DNA from: Turnera subulata
Taxonomy: Eukaryota > Streptophyta > Magnoliopsida > Malpighiales > Passifloraceae
Direction of reading: 5' to 3'
Length of the DNA stretch: 64,000 bases
NCBI GenBank assembly: GCA_028386065.3
Contig: JAKUCV010004451.1
Span: forward strand, 107,778-171,777
Both the position numbers and the translations under genes were made by a program. Shown in pieces: positions 31,980-42,320 of the stretch (within the stretch, counting starts at the first letter, position 1; each line of letters opens with the position of its first letter). The notes beneath the pieces are model-generated. The model made no database searches and was not told where the DNA came from. It saw only the letters and a list, made by a program, of their open reading frames with translations.

Positions 31980-33611
31980 ATGGCTTTTGAGGGGTATAAT
32001 ATTCACAAAGCTCCTTTCTTTGACGGTATAAACTTTGACTATTGGAAAGTTAGAATGCAAATGTTTCTAGAGGGTCAAGGCTTAGAAATTTGGGAGATTG
32101 TTGAGAGTGGTTGGAGTAGGCCACCTAAACCTTTGAGTGATTGGAGTGAAAATGAGAAGAAGAAAGGGACTCTAGATGCCACAGCTAGAAACTCTTTACT
32201 ATGTGCCTTAAGTAAAGAAGAATTTGAGAGAATTAGGATTTGCAAGAGTGCTCATGAAATTTGGACACTCCTATGTACAACTCATGAGGGAACAAACCAA
32301 GTAAAAGAATCCAAGACCAATAGGCTTATGAGAGAATATGAGCTTTTTACAATGAAACCTAATGAGTCCATCTATGATATGAGTACTAGGTTTTCAACTT
32401 TATGTAATAACCTTGTGAGCCTAGGCAAGACCATAAGTGATAAGGAGAAAGTTACTAAAGTGTTAAGATCCTTGAGTAAGGAGTGGGAATCCAAAGTCAC
32501 AGCTATTGAAGAGGCAAAAGATCTTAATGTTCTATCCTACAATGAGCTAATAGGTTCTTTGATAGCTTATGGAATGAAGTTTGAAGGCAAAGTAGAAAAG
32601 AAGAAAGACCTTGCCTTGAAGATTCAAGATTCCGAAGAGGATGCAAGTGACAGAGATGATGATATGGCTCTAGTCACAAGGAAGTTCATGAAGTTCCTCA
32701 AGAAGAAGAGATTGCAAAAAGGGAGGAATATGAAGAGCACCTCTAAATATGAAGATACAAAGAAAAATCCGGTTGTTTGCTACAAATGCAACAAACCCGG
32801 TCATATTAAATCAGAGTGTCCATACAAAAAGAAAGCAAGAATTGATTCTTCAAAAAGCACAGGAAAGAAAATCATGGTGGCATGGGATGAAGATGACACA
32901 TCATCAAGTGACTCGGATAGTGATGAAGATGCACATATATGCTTCATGGCTCTTGAAGATGATGAGGTAAAAGATTCCTCTAATGACTTTACATTTGAAG
33001 AATTACATGATGCGTTCATTAACTTGCATGAAGAACTTGAGAAGTCACTGAAAATGAATCAAACTTATAAAAAGCAACTCATAACTCTTAAAGAAGAAAT
33101 GCATACCCTTGATGTGTCTTACAATGAACTAAATGAAAGAATATCTTCTAATGTATGTGCTTGTGTTGTGTTGGGAAAAGAGAATGAGTCTCTTAAATCT
33201 CAAGTTGAGGATTTAGAGAAAACCTTAGAAAAATTTACAAAGGGAAGAGATAGTCTTAATCTCCTTTTAGGACAGCAAAGAAATTCAACACAAAAGGAAG
33301 GATTAGGAGCGTCCAATATGTCATATGAGGTAAAACCCATTGTGCAAAATGCTAAAACATATGTACATGCTGCTTCATCTTCTACTCAACATACTAAATC
33401 ACATATTCATAACCCAAGATCACATACTCATCATAGAAGGTCGAATGCTCAAAAAGGAAGACCATATGTAGGTAATGGTAGATCCCATTATGCTAGATTG
33501 TATGCCAATAGTAGAAGACCACATGTACACAATGCTGAAAACGGAAGATCTTATTACACTAAACCAAGCACACTTGGTAGAAGTTCATATGCTTATAATA
33601 CTAGAACATAA
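31980..33611 (+). CDS. Sirevirus Gag
   Basis: 543 residues, starting at the first ATG after the PBS (MAFEGYNIHKAPFFDGINFD). Residues about 20-210 are the copia capsid region (YWKVRMQMFL, LSKEEFERIRICKSAHEIW). A CCHC zinc knuckle, CYKCNKPGHIKSEC, lies at about 267-280; a charged acidic stretch and a likely coiled coil (about 340-430) follow, then a His/Ser/Arg-rich tail. Long Gag with a C-terminal coiled coil is a Sirevirus trait. The TAA at 33609-33611 may be premature: the same frame continues to 33914 with a second knuckle-like CYNWGKHGHG...C that has lost one Cys. Confidence 0.88.
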   Translation: MAFEGYNIHKAPFFDGINFDYWKVRMQMFLEGQGLEIWEIVESGWSRPPKPLSDWSENEKKKGTLDATARNSLLCALSKEEFERIRICKSAHEIWTLLCTTHEGTNQVKESKTNRLMREYELFTMKPNESIYDMSTRFSTLCNNLVSLGKTISDKEKVTKVLRSLSKEWESKVTAIEEAKDLNVLSYNELIGSLIAYGMKFEGKVEKKKDLALKIQDSEEDASDRDDDMALVTRKFMKFLKKKRLQKGRNMKSTSKYEDTKKNPVVCYKCNKPGHIKSECPYKKKARIDSSKSTGKKIMVAWDEDDTSSSDSDSDEDAHICFMALEDDEVKDSSNDFTFEELHDAFINLHEELEKSLKMNQTYKKQLITLKEEMHTLDVSYNELNERISSNVCACVVLGKENESLKSQVEDLEKTLEKFTKGRDSLNLLLGQQRNSTQKEGLGASNMSYEVKPIVQNAKTYVHAASSSTQHTKSHIHNPRSHTHHRRSNAQKGRPYVGNGRSHYARLYANSRRPHVHNAENGRSYYTKPSTLGRSSYAYNTRT

Positions 33612-33999
33612 ACCAATGATATTAAGCCACATGCTAGATCGTTTGCATACAATGCAAAATCTTATGGTTACAATTCAAAAGCACAAATATATAGCGCTAG
33701 ATCATCTCATAACTATGCTAAGTTACATACTTATGGTGGAAGGCAACAATCATACCATGATAGTGCTCGTGATCTTTCTTATATTCCTTCCATCACATGC
33801 TATAATTGGGGTAAACATGGTCATGGAATTCGTACTTGCATGTTCATGAGAAAGAATTCACATGTAAGATATGTTTGGGTACCTAAAGGTACTAGAGCTA
33901 ACATTCAAGGACCCTAGATTGATTGGGTACCTAAATCTTGTTTATTTTTTGTAGGATGACAAAGATGAGTGGGTACTTGATAGTGGATGATCACGCCAT
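33612..33999 (+). pseudogene. gag-pol junction and protease start, broken
   Basis: In the gag frame, coding-like sequence continues to TAG at 33915. The pol frame opens near 33952 and contains the aspartic protease active site as VLDSG, then TGA at 33988-33990 where copia proteases normally have Cys, then SRHMTGD. This is a single nonsense change at a conserved position. The upstream stops also block any simple gag-pol fusion. Confidence 0.7.
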
Positions 34000-36900
34000 A
34001 TGACGGGTGATCAATCAAAGTTCTCATCATTGAAAGGTAAAGGTAAAGGTAAAGTAACCTTTGGTGATAGCTCTAAGGGTAAAATACTTGGTATTGGTGA
34101 TATTGGTTCTAATCCTACTATTGAGCATGTTCTTCTTGTTGATAACTTAAAGTTCAATCTCTTGAGTATAAGTCAACTATGTGATAAGGGATATAGAGTT
34201 ACCTTTGAATCTACTAAATGCATGGTTACTAGATGTATTGATGATCACCTACTTTTTGTTGGGAAAAGAATTGGAAATCTTTACTCGATCAATCTAAAAG
34301 AAGTTGCTAACAATGATATTAAGTGTTTTAGTGCAAAGATGGAAACACCTATTTTATGGCATAGAAGGCTTGGACATGTCAATTTGGAATTAATATCAAA
34401 ACTATCCAAGAAGGACCTAGTTAAGGGTCTACCAAAGCTCAAATTTGAGAAAGATGGAGTATGTAGAGCTTGTCAACTTGGAAAGCAAGTTAAAAGCTCC
34501 TTCAAAGCCAAAAATATGGTAACTACTTCTAGACCTCTTGAACTCTTGCATCTTGATCTTTTTGGTCCTATGAGGACAACTAGTCTTGGTGGTATGAATT
34601 ATGCTTTTGTTATTGTTGATGATCACACTAGATTTTCTTGGGTTATATTTCTTGCCAGTAAAGATCATGCTTTGTATGAGTTTGGATGCCTTGTTAGACG
34701 TTTACAAAATGAAAAAGGTTATAAGATCTCTAAAATTAGAAGTGACCATGGTGGTGAGTTTGATAATCTTTTGTTTGACCATTATTGTGAACAATGTGGC
34801 ATTGAACACACCTTTTCTACTCCTAGAACACCACAACAAAATGGGGTTGTTGAGAGAAGAAATCGAACATTGCAAGAAATGGCACGCACTATGATAAATG
34901 AAAATGATATACCTTCATACTTTTGGGCCGAAGCGGTTAATACCGCGTGTTATGTGCTAAATAGAGTTTCCTTAAGGCCTATTCTTAAGAAAACACCTTA
35001 TGAACTATGGTATGGTAGAAAACCCAATATTGATTACTTTAAGGTGTTTGGATCCAAATGCTACATTCTCAATACCAAGGACAATCTTGGTAAGTTTGAT
35101 GCTAAGTCGGATGAAGGTATATTTCTTGGTTACTCTATCACTAGTAAAGCCTATCGTGTGTATAACAAAAGGACTCTTCTTGTTGAAGAATCCATGCATG
35201 TTGTATTTGACGAAGTTGATTTAAATGGTGATAGAGATGATGATATAATAGATTTCACACATAGATCTTCACCAACAAATACAAGTGAATCCAAAAATGA
35301 TGGTGCTTCTTCCTCACAAACCTTTGATGTACAAGAGAAGGAAAAGGAAACTATCGAAGGACAAGGTAATGTGGAAATTAAGGTACCAAGAGGACATTCT
35401 CCTAGTGCAATTCTCGGGGATCCTACAAAAGGGGTAGTTACAAGATCATCATTACATAATTTAAATGGTCATATTGCATTCTTATCACAAGTTGAGCCTA
35501 AAAATATTAAAGATGCTATTAATGATGAAAGTTGGGTTATTGCTATGCAAGAGGAGTTAAATCAATTCGAGAGAAGTCAAGTTTGGAATCTTGTTCCTAG
35601 ACCTAATGATCATCCCGTTATTGGTACTAAATGGGTCTTTAGGAATAAGTTGGATGAAAATGGCATTGTTGTAAGAAACAAAGCTAGGCTTGTTGCTCAA
35701 GGATATAATCAAGAAGAAGGTATTGATTTTGATGAAACATTTGCTCCGGTTGCTAGATTAGAATCTATTCGCATGCTTCTTGCATATGCTTCTTATAAAG
35801 CGTTTAAATTGTTTCAAATGGATGTCAAGAGTGCATTCTTAAATGGCTATATCATGGAGGAAGTGTATGTTGAGCAACCCCCTGGTTTTGAAAATCATAA
35901 ATTTCCTCAACATGTGTTTAAACTCACAAAGGCACTCTACGGTTTGAAACAAGCTCCAAGAGCTTGGTATGAAAGGCTAAGTAACTTCCTTGTTTCTAGT
36001 GGTTTTACAAGAGGAAAGGTTGATACAACTTTGTTTGTCAAATCTCATGTGCATGAATTACTCATTGTTCAAATATATGTGGATGATATTCTTTTTGGTG
36101 CTACTAATGAGCTTTTGTGTAAGGAATTTGAAAAGTCCATGCAAAATGAATTTGAGATGAGCTCCATGGGGGAGTTAACTTATTTCCTTGGATTTCAAGT
36201 AAAACAACTTGAAGGAGGTATTTTCATTAATCAAGCCAAGTATACAAAGGAGTTACTCAAAAGATTTGGGATGGATGGTGCTAAGATTAGCACAACACCC
36301 ATGAGCACTACCACTAAGCTTGACAAGGATGAAGAAGGTAAAGATGTTGATATCAAGCTATATAGAGGTATGATCGGAAGTTTACTTTACCTAACGGCTA
36401 CTAGACCGGACATCATGTTTAGTGTTTGTCTATGTGCACGATTTCAAGCTTGTCCAAAAGAGTCTCATTTACGTGCTATTAAACGCATTTTTAAATATCT
36501 TAAAGGGACTCCCAACCTTGGTCTTTGGTATCCCAAAGTGAGTTCATTTACTCTCACTAGTTATTCCGATGCAGATTTTGCCGGGAGTACCTTAGATAGA
36601 AAGAGTACTAGTGGTACATGTCAATTTCTTGGTCAAGCATTAGTCTCATGGTCTAGCAAAAAGCAAAATTCCGTAGCTACTTCTACTACCGAAGCGGAAT
36701 ATATAGCTGCAGGTTCCTGTTGTGCTCAAGTTTTGTGGATGAAACATACTCTTGAAGACTATGGCTTGAAGTTTGAATCTATTCTTATTTACTGTGATAG
36801 TACTAGTGCTATCAATCTCACTAAGAATCCTATCCAGCATTCACGAACAAAGCATATAGAGATTAGACATCATTTTATTCGTGATCATGTGCAAAAGAAA

Positions 36901-37020
36901 GATATAACACTTGATTTTGTCAAGACCGATGGACAACTTGCAGATATCTTCACCAAGCCTTTGATAGAAGATCAATTCACAAAAATAAGGCTGGATTTGG
37001 GCATGTGCAACCCTCCTTGA
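34000..37020 (+). CDS. Sirevirus Pol (protease C-part, integrase, RT, RNase H)
   Basis: A 1006-residue open frame from an internal Met just after the protease stop. The order is the copia one. Protease remainder is at 1-75. The integrase zinc domain has [10 protein letters not shown] and CRACQLGKQ (about 120-165). The integrase core has Asp in HLDLFGP (about 186), Asp in RSDHGGEF (about 249) and Glu in [11 protein letters not shown] (about 285). RT spans about 530-790, with YVDD at about 692-695. RNase H spans about 870-995, with [21 protein letters not shown] and CDSTSAINL. All catalytic residues are present. It would copy the RNA and integrate the cDNA if supplied with its N-terminus. Confidence 0.92.
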   Translation: MTGDQSKFSSLKGKGKGKVTFGDSSKGKILGIGDIGSNPTIEHVLLVDNLKFNLLSISQLCDKGYRVTFESTKCMVTRCIDDHLLFVGKRIGNLYSINLKEVANNDIKCFSAKMETPILWHRRLGHVNLELISKLSKKDLVKGLPKLKFEKDGVCRACQLGKQVKSSFKAKNMVTTSRPLELLHLDLFGPMRTTSLGGMNYAFVIVDDHTRFSWVIFLASKDHALYEFGCLVRRLQNEKGYKISKIRSDHGGEFDNLLFDHYCEQCGIEHTFSTPRTPQQNGVVERRNRTLQEMARTMINENDIPSYFWAEAVNTACYVLNRVSLRPILKKTPYELWYGRKPNIDYFKVFGSKCYILNTKDNLGKFDAKSDEGIFLGYSITSKAYRVYNKRTLLVEESMHVVFDEVDLNGDRDDDIIDFTHRSSPTNTSESKNDGASSSQTFDVQEKEKETIEGQGNVEIKVPRGHSPSAILGDPTKGVVTRSSLHNLNGHIAFLSQVEPKNIKDAINDESWVIAMQEELNQFERSQVWNLVPRPNDHPVIGTKWVFRNKLDENGIVVRNKARLVAQGYNQEEGIDFDETFAPVARLESIRMLLAYASYKAFKLFQMDVKSAFLNGYIMEEVYVEQPPGFENHKFPQHVFKLTKALYGLKQAPRAWYERLSNFLVSSGFTRGKVDTTLFVKSHVHELLIVQIYVDDILFGATNELLCKEFEKSMQNEFEMSSMGELTYFLGFQVKQLEGGIFINQAKYTKELLKRFGMDGAKISTTPMSTTTKLDKDEEGKDVDIKLYRGMIGSLLYLTATRPDIMFSVCLCARFQACPKESHLRAIKRIFKYLKGTPNLGLWYPKVSSFTLTSYSDADFAGSTLDRKSTSGTCQFLGQALVSWSSKKQNSVATSTTEAEYIAAGSCCAQVLWMKHTLEDYGLKFESILIYCDSTSAINLTKNPIQHSRTKHIEIRHHFIRDHVQKKDITLDFVKTDGQLADIFTKPLIEDQFTKIRLDLGMCNPP

Positions 37021-37054
37021 AGAACTCATACTATGAAGGCCAATTAGGCAAAAT

Positions 37055-37145
37055 GATAGGGGGAACAAAGTAGAACTGAAGGCTAATCCAGAATTTTGGC
37101 AACATGTTCACAACATCGATGTTGAGTATCACAATATCGATGTTC
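37055..37145. promoter_or_regulatory. purine tract and one palindrome pair after pol
   Basis: ATAGGGGGAACAAAG (from about 37055) is a polypurine-tract-like sequence. AACATCGATGTT (37112) and AATATCGATGTT (37133) form one more pair with the same 21-bp start-to-start distance as in the LTR. Confidence 0.7.
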
Positions 37146-37342
37146 AGGTAAGTTCTCTAAACCAATTAAATTTTGCTTTGGTACATGTTGAATTAACACA
37201 AACACACAAGATTTTATTGATTTCATACAATCACGCTTACAAACACACACACACGATTACATTGTTTATATTTTACAATCACTCTTACAAACAAGAAACG
37301 CAGAATTACATCATACATATTCATTACAATTACTATCTGCTT

Positions 37343-38026
37343 CTAACGATTTGGTTCAGCTGTTACAGTAAAGCCATTAGGAGTATTGACTATGTTAACC
37401 CTAATGATATGACTCCAAGCAAACCACATTCCACCCGAGTTGTTCTGGCCAGGAAGCTCGAACCGATGTGTTGGTGGAAAGTGAAGAGGGATAACTCCAT
37501 GGTTTCCGGTTTGCTGCCATTGAGTCTCAGTAAGCAGAACCATATTAGGTTTATATTGGTTCTTCAGGTCTTGCAGGATTCGGACAAAATCTTGGGAACG
37601 TGCTGTGATACCCCTGCAGTTCCACACCAAAAGGCGAACCTTTGGCCAAGTGGGCGCTACTCCAGCTACTCGAGGAATGCTCTGAGCTGTCATAGTAATC
37701 TGGTAATAACTGCCCTCATTCAACGTCTGGTAGGTTGGTTCCAACTGAAGCTCCTGAAATTTGTCAGAAATAAAAAACATTGTGGAATTGGCCGTACCAT
37801 AGTAGGATGCTCGCAGGGATTGTTGATGCTCCAGGAAGATGACTTCTTCCTTAGGGGTGACAAAGAAACGGGAAGAATAAATCTCGTCTACAAAGACAAG
37901 ACGGGGAATTCTTGCTAGTTCCTCTGGCAGTGGCCCTTGTTGCTCGTTTACAATGCTGAAGGCCAACCGATTTCTCCTACCTACATTTGCACCCTCAACA
38001 AAAAAGACGGAGGAAGGGGAAGGCAT
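37343..38026 (-). CDS. antisense ORF with LINE-endonuclease-like C-terminal half
   Basis: 227 residues, opposite to gag-pol, in the space between pol and the 3' LTR. The N-terminal half (MPSPSSVFFVEGANVGRRNR...) is unrecognised. The C-terminal half, from about residue 128, reads KVRLLVWNCRGITARSQDFV, then PNMVLLTETQ and SGGMWFAWS. This is the pattern of the first 80-90 residues of a plant LINE ORF2 apurinic endonuclease (WNCRG, LxETK, GGxW), without the rest of the catalytic domain. TATAAATA lies on the same strand at 38121-38114, 88 bp before the ATG. I infer a captured gene fragment expressed from its own promoter; function unknown, nuclease activity unlikely because the domain is truncated. 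Confidence 0.6.
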   Translation of the reverse strand: MPSPSSVFFVEGANVGRRNRLAFSIVNEQQGPLPEELARIPRLVFVDEIYSSRFFVTPKEEVIFLEHQQSLRASYYGTANSTMFFISDKFQELQLEPTYQTLNEGSYYQITMTAQSIPRVAGVAPTWPKVRLLVWNCRGITARSQDFVRILQDLKNQYKPNMVLLTETQWQQTGNHGVIPLHFPPTHRFELPGQNNSGGMWFAWSHIIRVNIVNTPNGFTVTAEPNR

Positions 38027-38113
38027 TTTTGCTTTTGATATTTTTTTTGCTAAACTCGCTTTCTGAAATTGGATTATAAACTTTTTGTGTTTAATAAAGC
38101 TCTAACGTATGTC

Positions 38114-38121
38114 TATTTATA
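38114..38121 (-). promoter_or_regulatory. TATA box for the antisense ORF
   Basis: The minus strand reads TTTCTATAAATAGACATACG, 88 bp upstream of the ATG at 38026. Strong match, and typical spacing. Confidence 0.5.
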
Positions 38122-38689
38122 GAAACATAATTGCATTGCCTCTTCTCTCAAAAGGTGACCCCTACAAAATTTTTGAAGTGTCCAGCAGTGTTCAGGAGGT
38201 GACCCCTACCTATCCTTGGAGTATCATGAACAACGTTCAGAGGAAGGCCCCTCCAAACCGCTTCGATTCTCAAGAATCTCCTTTTTGAGACACTTGCAAA
38301 TTCGTTTATTGCTAACATCCAATTTTTCAGATAATCATGTGTCTGCTTTGTTGAAAATCGTGGCCTAAACTACATTATTTATTCATCACGGAACTCACAG
38401 TCTCATTAGTTGGGCATCAGAGGCACCCAAAGTCCAATTGACAAGACATTTTCTCGAGCCCGGTGCATTTACGACAAGGAGAACATGTTTCTCGGTGGCA
38501 GAAAGGCTTCCTTACTATAACTTAAATTTGTTCCATATGTTTCATCTTATTAAAACTAGTGTATTATCTTTGCTAACTTAAGCACCCGTGGCTCGTCTCA
38601 CTAAGTTTTGCAGGTACCCCTCACTAAGGCCAAAAGACAGGGGGAACCGGAAGAACCACAAAATTGGACCAAACATATAACACTCATAC

Positions 38690-39102
38690 AACATCGATGT
38701 TATGTATCGGAACATCGATGTTCAGTAAGTTTTTTTTTCTCCATATTTTTCCAACATCGATGTTCAAACCCACGACATCGATGTTCATTCTTTTGTTCTT
38801 CCGAGTTTCAACCAGAGGACATGCAACATCGATGCTCTCATAATGAACATCGATGTTTGATTTCTTTATCCGTTTCCTAACACGGACCCGAGAGCATATA
38901 ACATCGATGTTCCCATTATGGACATCGATGTTCCACCGAATTCCCTATATCAAAACTCGGACCAGAGAGCCACTAACATCGATGTTCCAACCGTGGACAT
39001 CGATGTTCAGCTTCTTAATTTCAAAAAAAATAACCGTTAGACAGTACAGAATCAACCCAACAAAACAGAACATCGATGTTACCATCATGAACATCGATGT
39101 TC
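38690..39102. promoter_or_regulatory. internal array of 6 paired AACATCGATGTT palindromes
   Basis: Pairs start at 38690, 38753, 38825, 38900, 38975 and 39069; second members follow 21 bp later each time. Flanking AACCGTTA and AGCCGTTA motifs (39030-39190) echo those between LTR pairs. The array lies between the divergent antisense ORF (38026) and the sense ORF (39366), so it could serve either. Confidence 0.88.
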
Positions 39103-39224
39103 AGCTGATTGATGTCAAAAAAATATATAACCGTTAAAGATATTTGGCTGTTGCGCTTTTAAATTTTTATAGCCGTTATTAGCCGTTACACCCTCCAACA
39201 GCCATTTTTCTTTGCTGACTCCTA

Positions 39225-39232
39225 CATAAAAT
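39225..39232 (+). promoter_or_regulatory. TATA-like box before the extra sense ORF
   Basis: CATAAAAT in CTACATAAAATCCC, about 120 bp after the palindrome array and 134 bp before the ATG at 39366. Weaker than the LTR box. Confidence 0.4.
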
Positions 39233-39365
39233 CCCTTCCTTTACATCTCCATTCTTCTCCACAATCTCTCCTAGTTCTTTTTTTCTTTCAGATCCTCACC
39301 TATCTACTCCTAGTCCTTTTCTTCCTGCTGCCATTTTCTCTTCTTCTTAATTCCACACTCCAATC

Positions 39366-40616
39366 ATGGGCAGACACGGCAAAACCCCTGTGAGACAACC
39401 CTCCAAAAGAGGAGGTCCTTCTTCCTCTTCTTCTAAAATACCTTTGGATGACCAATCCGCTGTTTGGTTCACCTCTCGCACAAAACTCACACTCTATCAA
39501 TCGCTCTTTCACACTCGTCCAATTTTTCCTCCCCGGTATCTTCCGGTCTCGTATCCGAGGGAGAAGAACTACACAACGCTTGAAGAGCACCTTCGAGCTT
39601 CTGGCTTGTGGGACTTCGTAACCAACCGAAGCCATCAATATAGTGCCGATTTTACCAAAGCCTTCTACTCCACCCTCAATCGCGATGGTGACGTGTTGAC
39701 AGCTCAGGTGAATGGAACTGCTATCTCTTTGACTCTCAAGCAATTCGGGGCTGTTTTCGGCTTACCATTTCAGGGTGAGGATATTGCCTCTTATGGCGGT
39801 CCTCATTTCATCACAACCCATGAAGCTCCTCTTTTGCAAGCGCTCGGTTTCACGGAGGTTGTTCGTACCGCCCATTCCAAAAGACCAACCATTCATTCTC
39901 TTCCTCCGGAGAATCGTGTTATATTTTATCTCATCAATCGGGTGATCAAGCCAAGACCCGGAAATCATACCGTCCTATCTATTGAGTATGTGAAGATACT
40001 CCATGCCATTCTCCATCATGCTCCAATTAATTGGGCACGTTTTGTGCTTACGCACATGACCGACTATCCGTCTCAATCCACCCATCATCCTCTGCCCTAT
40101 CCCATCATGGTGTTGGACATTCTCCTACAGGCCGGCATTGATGCTCGGGAAGCTCCCCAAGTCTCTCATACCAAGACGTGGGCAATTAGTGATGACACCT
40201 TCCGAACTGGTAGACCCGAGCAAGCCCCCAGGATTCCCTCGGGTGAGAATTCCGCAGCACCAACTCGTCCCGAACCGGCTCCTCAAGCTTCTATCATCAC
40301 TCTTGAATCGATTGTAGCTTCTCTTACCCATCTTCAAAGGAGTGTTAATAGCATGGGACGGTCCATTGATCGCATTGACTTTGAAGTTCAACGCCAAGGG
40401 CATGCTCTTCGGTCCTACTTTGATAGAGTCCACTATCAACCTCCACCCTATCATACAACATTTCAGGGCTATGATTTCGGAGCTGAGGGAGAAGAAGATG
40501 ATGCGCCCTATGATCCTACTGTGGCCGGTGATCCTATGGACATGGACGCGGCGAATGAAGAAGAAGACGTTGCTGCCGAAAATGACGAAGATGACGATGA
40601 CGATGATGGGAACTAA
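39366..40616 (+). CDS. extra sense ORF, Transposase_32-like plant transposon protein
   Basis: 416 residues with a clean frame and ATG in AATCATGGG context. A basic Ser-rich N-terminus (MGRHGKTPVRQPSKRGG) comes first. A conserved-looking domain at about 75-260 follows (ADFTKAFYSTLNRDGD, NGTAISLTLKQFGAVFGLPF, NRVIFYLINRVIKPRPGNHT, EYVKILHAILHHAPINWARF). Then come a Pro-rich linker, a possible short coiled coil (about 318-350), and an extremely acidic tail. The domain resembles what Pfam calls putative plant transposon protein (Transposase_32), from memory. No signal peptide or membrane segment is visible, so it does not look like the env-like ORF some Sireviruses carry in this position. Role unknown; nucleic-acid or chromatin contact is a guess from its charge. 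Confidence 0.7.
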   Translation: MGRHGKTPVRQPSKRGGPSSSSSKIPLDDQSAVWFTSRTKLTLYQSLFHTRPIFPPRYLPVSYPREKNYTTLEEHLRASGLWDFVTNRSHQYSADFTKAFYSTLNRDGDVLTAQVNGTAISLTLKQFGAVFGLPFQGEDIASYGGPHFITTHEAPLLQALGFTEVVRTAHSKRPTIHSLPPENRVIFYLINRVIKPRPGNHTVLSIEYVKILHAILHHAPINWARFVLTHMTDYPSQSTHHPLPYPIMVLDILLQAGIDAREAPQVSHTKTWAISDDTFRTGRPEQAPRIPSGENSAAPTRPEPAPQASIITLESIVASLTHLQRSVNSMGRSIDRIDFEVQRQGHALRSYFDRVHYQPPPYHTTFQGYDFGAEGEEDDAPYDPTVAGDPMDMDAANEEEDVAAENDEDDDDDDGN

Positions 40617-40710
40617 CACCACTGTTTCTATTTCTTTTATCTTATGTTATTTTTCATGTTCTTTCATTTGAATAAGAGCTTGTTTTTGTCTTTTCGATTT
40701 CTTTTTCCTA

Positions 40711-40857
40711 ATGCCAAAAGGGGGAAAACAACTTAATAAATATGTATGTGCACACCAAGTTCAAAAAGTTCAACTTAAATGGTATCATGGCTAAAACATA
40801 GGGGGAACTAATAAGCACATACTTCAACTTGTTTGTCACTATCAAAAAGGGGGAAAT
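40711..40857 (+). promoter_or_regulatory. multiple polypurine tracts before the 3' LTR
   Basis: CCAAAAGGGGGAAAAC (from about 40713), CATAGGGGGAAC (from about 40797) and AAAAAGGGGGAAAT ending at 40857, directly before the LTR. The last is the functional polypurine tract by position. Multiple such tracts are a reported Sirevirus trait. Confidence 0.7.
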
Positions 40858-42315
40858 TGTTGAAAATAATATTTTGCTAACATCTCTTTATCTCATTCAG
40901 GTTTTGATAATGACAAATCAACCTTGTATTAAGATGATCATTATTATGGAGCAAAAAGAAATAATCAAGAGCAAAGCCTTATGACAATTAAGAGTTCAAG
41001 AATGGATGTGACAAGATCAAGCAAGAAGAAAAAGAAGAGTTAGGAACTCAATTTTGTACAAGGTTAAACATTCAATGTCTCTAAGTTATTGGCTCAAACA
41101 AAATCACTTTTACTCATGCATCAATTTTGATTTTATTTCAATCATATTTATGTCTTCCGAGCCATGAACATCGATGTCCCAATATTGAACATCGATGTCC
41201 TGCATTGAAACCAAGCTTTCGAGAAGGTTTCTAAGCTTTGAACATCGATGTCCAATACTTGAACATCGATGTCCTGCACTAAAATAATTTTTCCAAAAGT
41301 AGGCAGTAGTTTATAACATCGATGTCCATTTTCTGAACATCGATGTCCTCATGACCGTTATGCTTAAAAATGGCTTTGAAGAGTTTGAACATCGATGTCC
41401 TAGTTCATAACATCGATGTCCTATTGAATCTGGTTTTAAGATTGTTTTGGGAATGTCCAAAACATCGATGTTCAGCTATGGAACATCGATGTTATTTGGT
41501 CTCGGGTCTTGGACAATGTCTTGTGGAACATCGATGTTCATTTGTCGAACATCGATGTTCTAGTGACCGTTAGCCCAATAATTCATATTTGCTGGCCAGG
41601 ACATCGATGTCCACATTTAGAACATCGATGTCCTTGTGACCGTTGGACCTATAATGCATATTCAAGGCAAGAACATCGATGTCCTAGATTTGAACATCGA
41701 TGTTCAGCCGTCATGGGCAGACACACTTTTTACCTTCCCATGACAATTTGTCTAAAGATGTTTTGATTTGTTTCCCCAACGGTCATATAAGTTTTTAGAC
41801 ATATAAATAGAGCATTTACACCTCTGATTATTTGATGATTGACTCTCTACAATTTCAAGCATTCATTGTTATACATACATATCATTTTTGAGCCAATATC
41901 ATTGAGAATTGAGAGTTGCCTTATAGAGCTTACTTTGTGTACTCATACCTACTCTTGAAGAGAGTTTTTGCTTTGAGTGACTCAATTGTAATCACACACC
42001 TTGAGGGAGGATTATTCCCTTGTAGTGAATTCATAGGAAGAGGGTCTTCTTTCTGTGGGAAAAGTCTTGAAGTGTTGAATCTTCAAGCAGGAGTTGTAAA
42101 CGGTTTGTTAAGCACCCGGAAGCTTAACGGTGATAGTGGAATCTTCGAGAGAGTCTCTCGGAGGACTGGATTAGCCACACGGGTTGTGTGTGTGTGAACC
42201 AGTATAAATCGGTTTGCCTTTCTCTCCTTTTTAATTCCGCAATTATTATTGTTTAAAGTTTTAATTAGTTCTTAATCGCTAATTCCCCCCCCCTCCTAGT
42301 TTATTTGGGCTTACA
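40858..42315 (+). repeat. 3' LTR of Sirevirus-like element
   Basis: Same length as the 5' LTR (1458 bp) with no indel found; differences cluster near the C run at the end (42284-42303). The palindrome array is repeated at 41167-41705. Confidence 0.92.
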
Positions 42316-42320
42316 GTATT

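Larger units (their letters stand above)
30467..42315 (+). mobile_element. Sirevirus-like Ty1/copia element, full length, TSD gtatt
   Basis: An 11,849-bp element with two 1458-bp LTRs of equal length that differ at about ten positions by eye. TSD gtatt lies at 30462-30466 and 42316-42320. Contents: 5' LTR, PBS-like site, gag, pol (protease-integrase-RT-RNase H), an antisense ORF, a palindrome array, an extra sense ORF, several purine tracts and the 3' LTR. Features known for Sireviruses are all present: large size, a long non-coding part after pol, an extra ORF there, multiple polypurine tracts and LTR palindrome repeats. Inactivating stops exist between gag and pol, so it is probably not autonomous now despite its youth. 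Confidence 0.85.

Noticed and set aside
39366..40616. Calling the extra Sirevirus ORF an envelope gene
   Set aside because: The position fits, but no signal peptide or membrane segment is visible and the domain style is that of another plant transposon protein.
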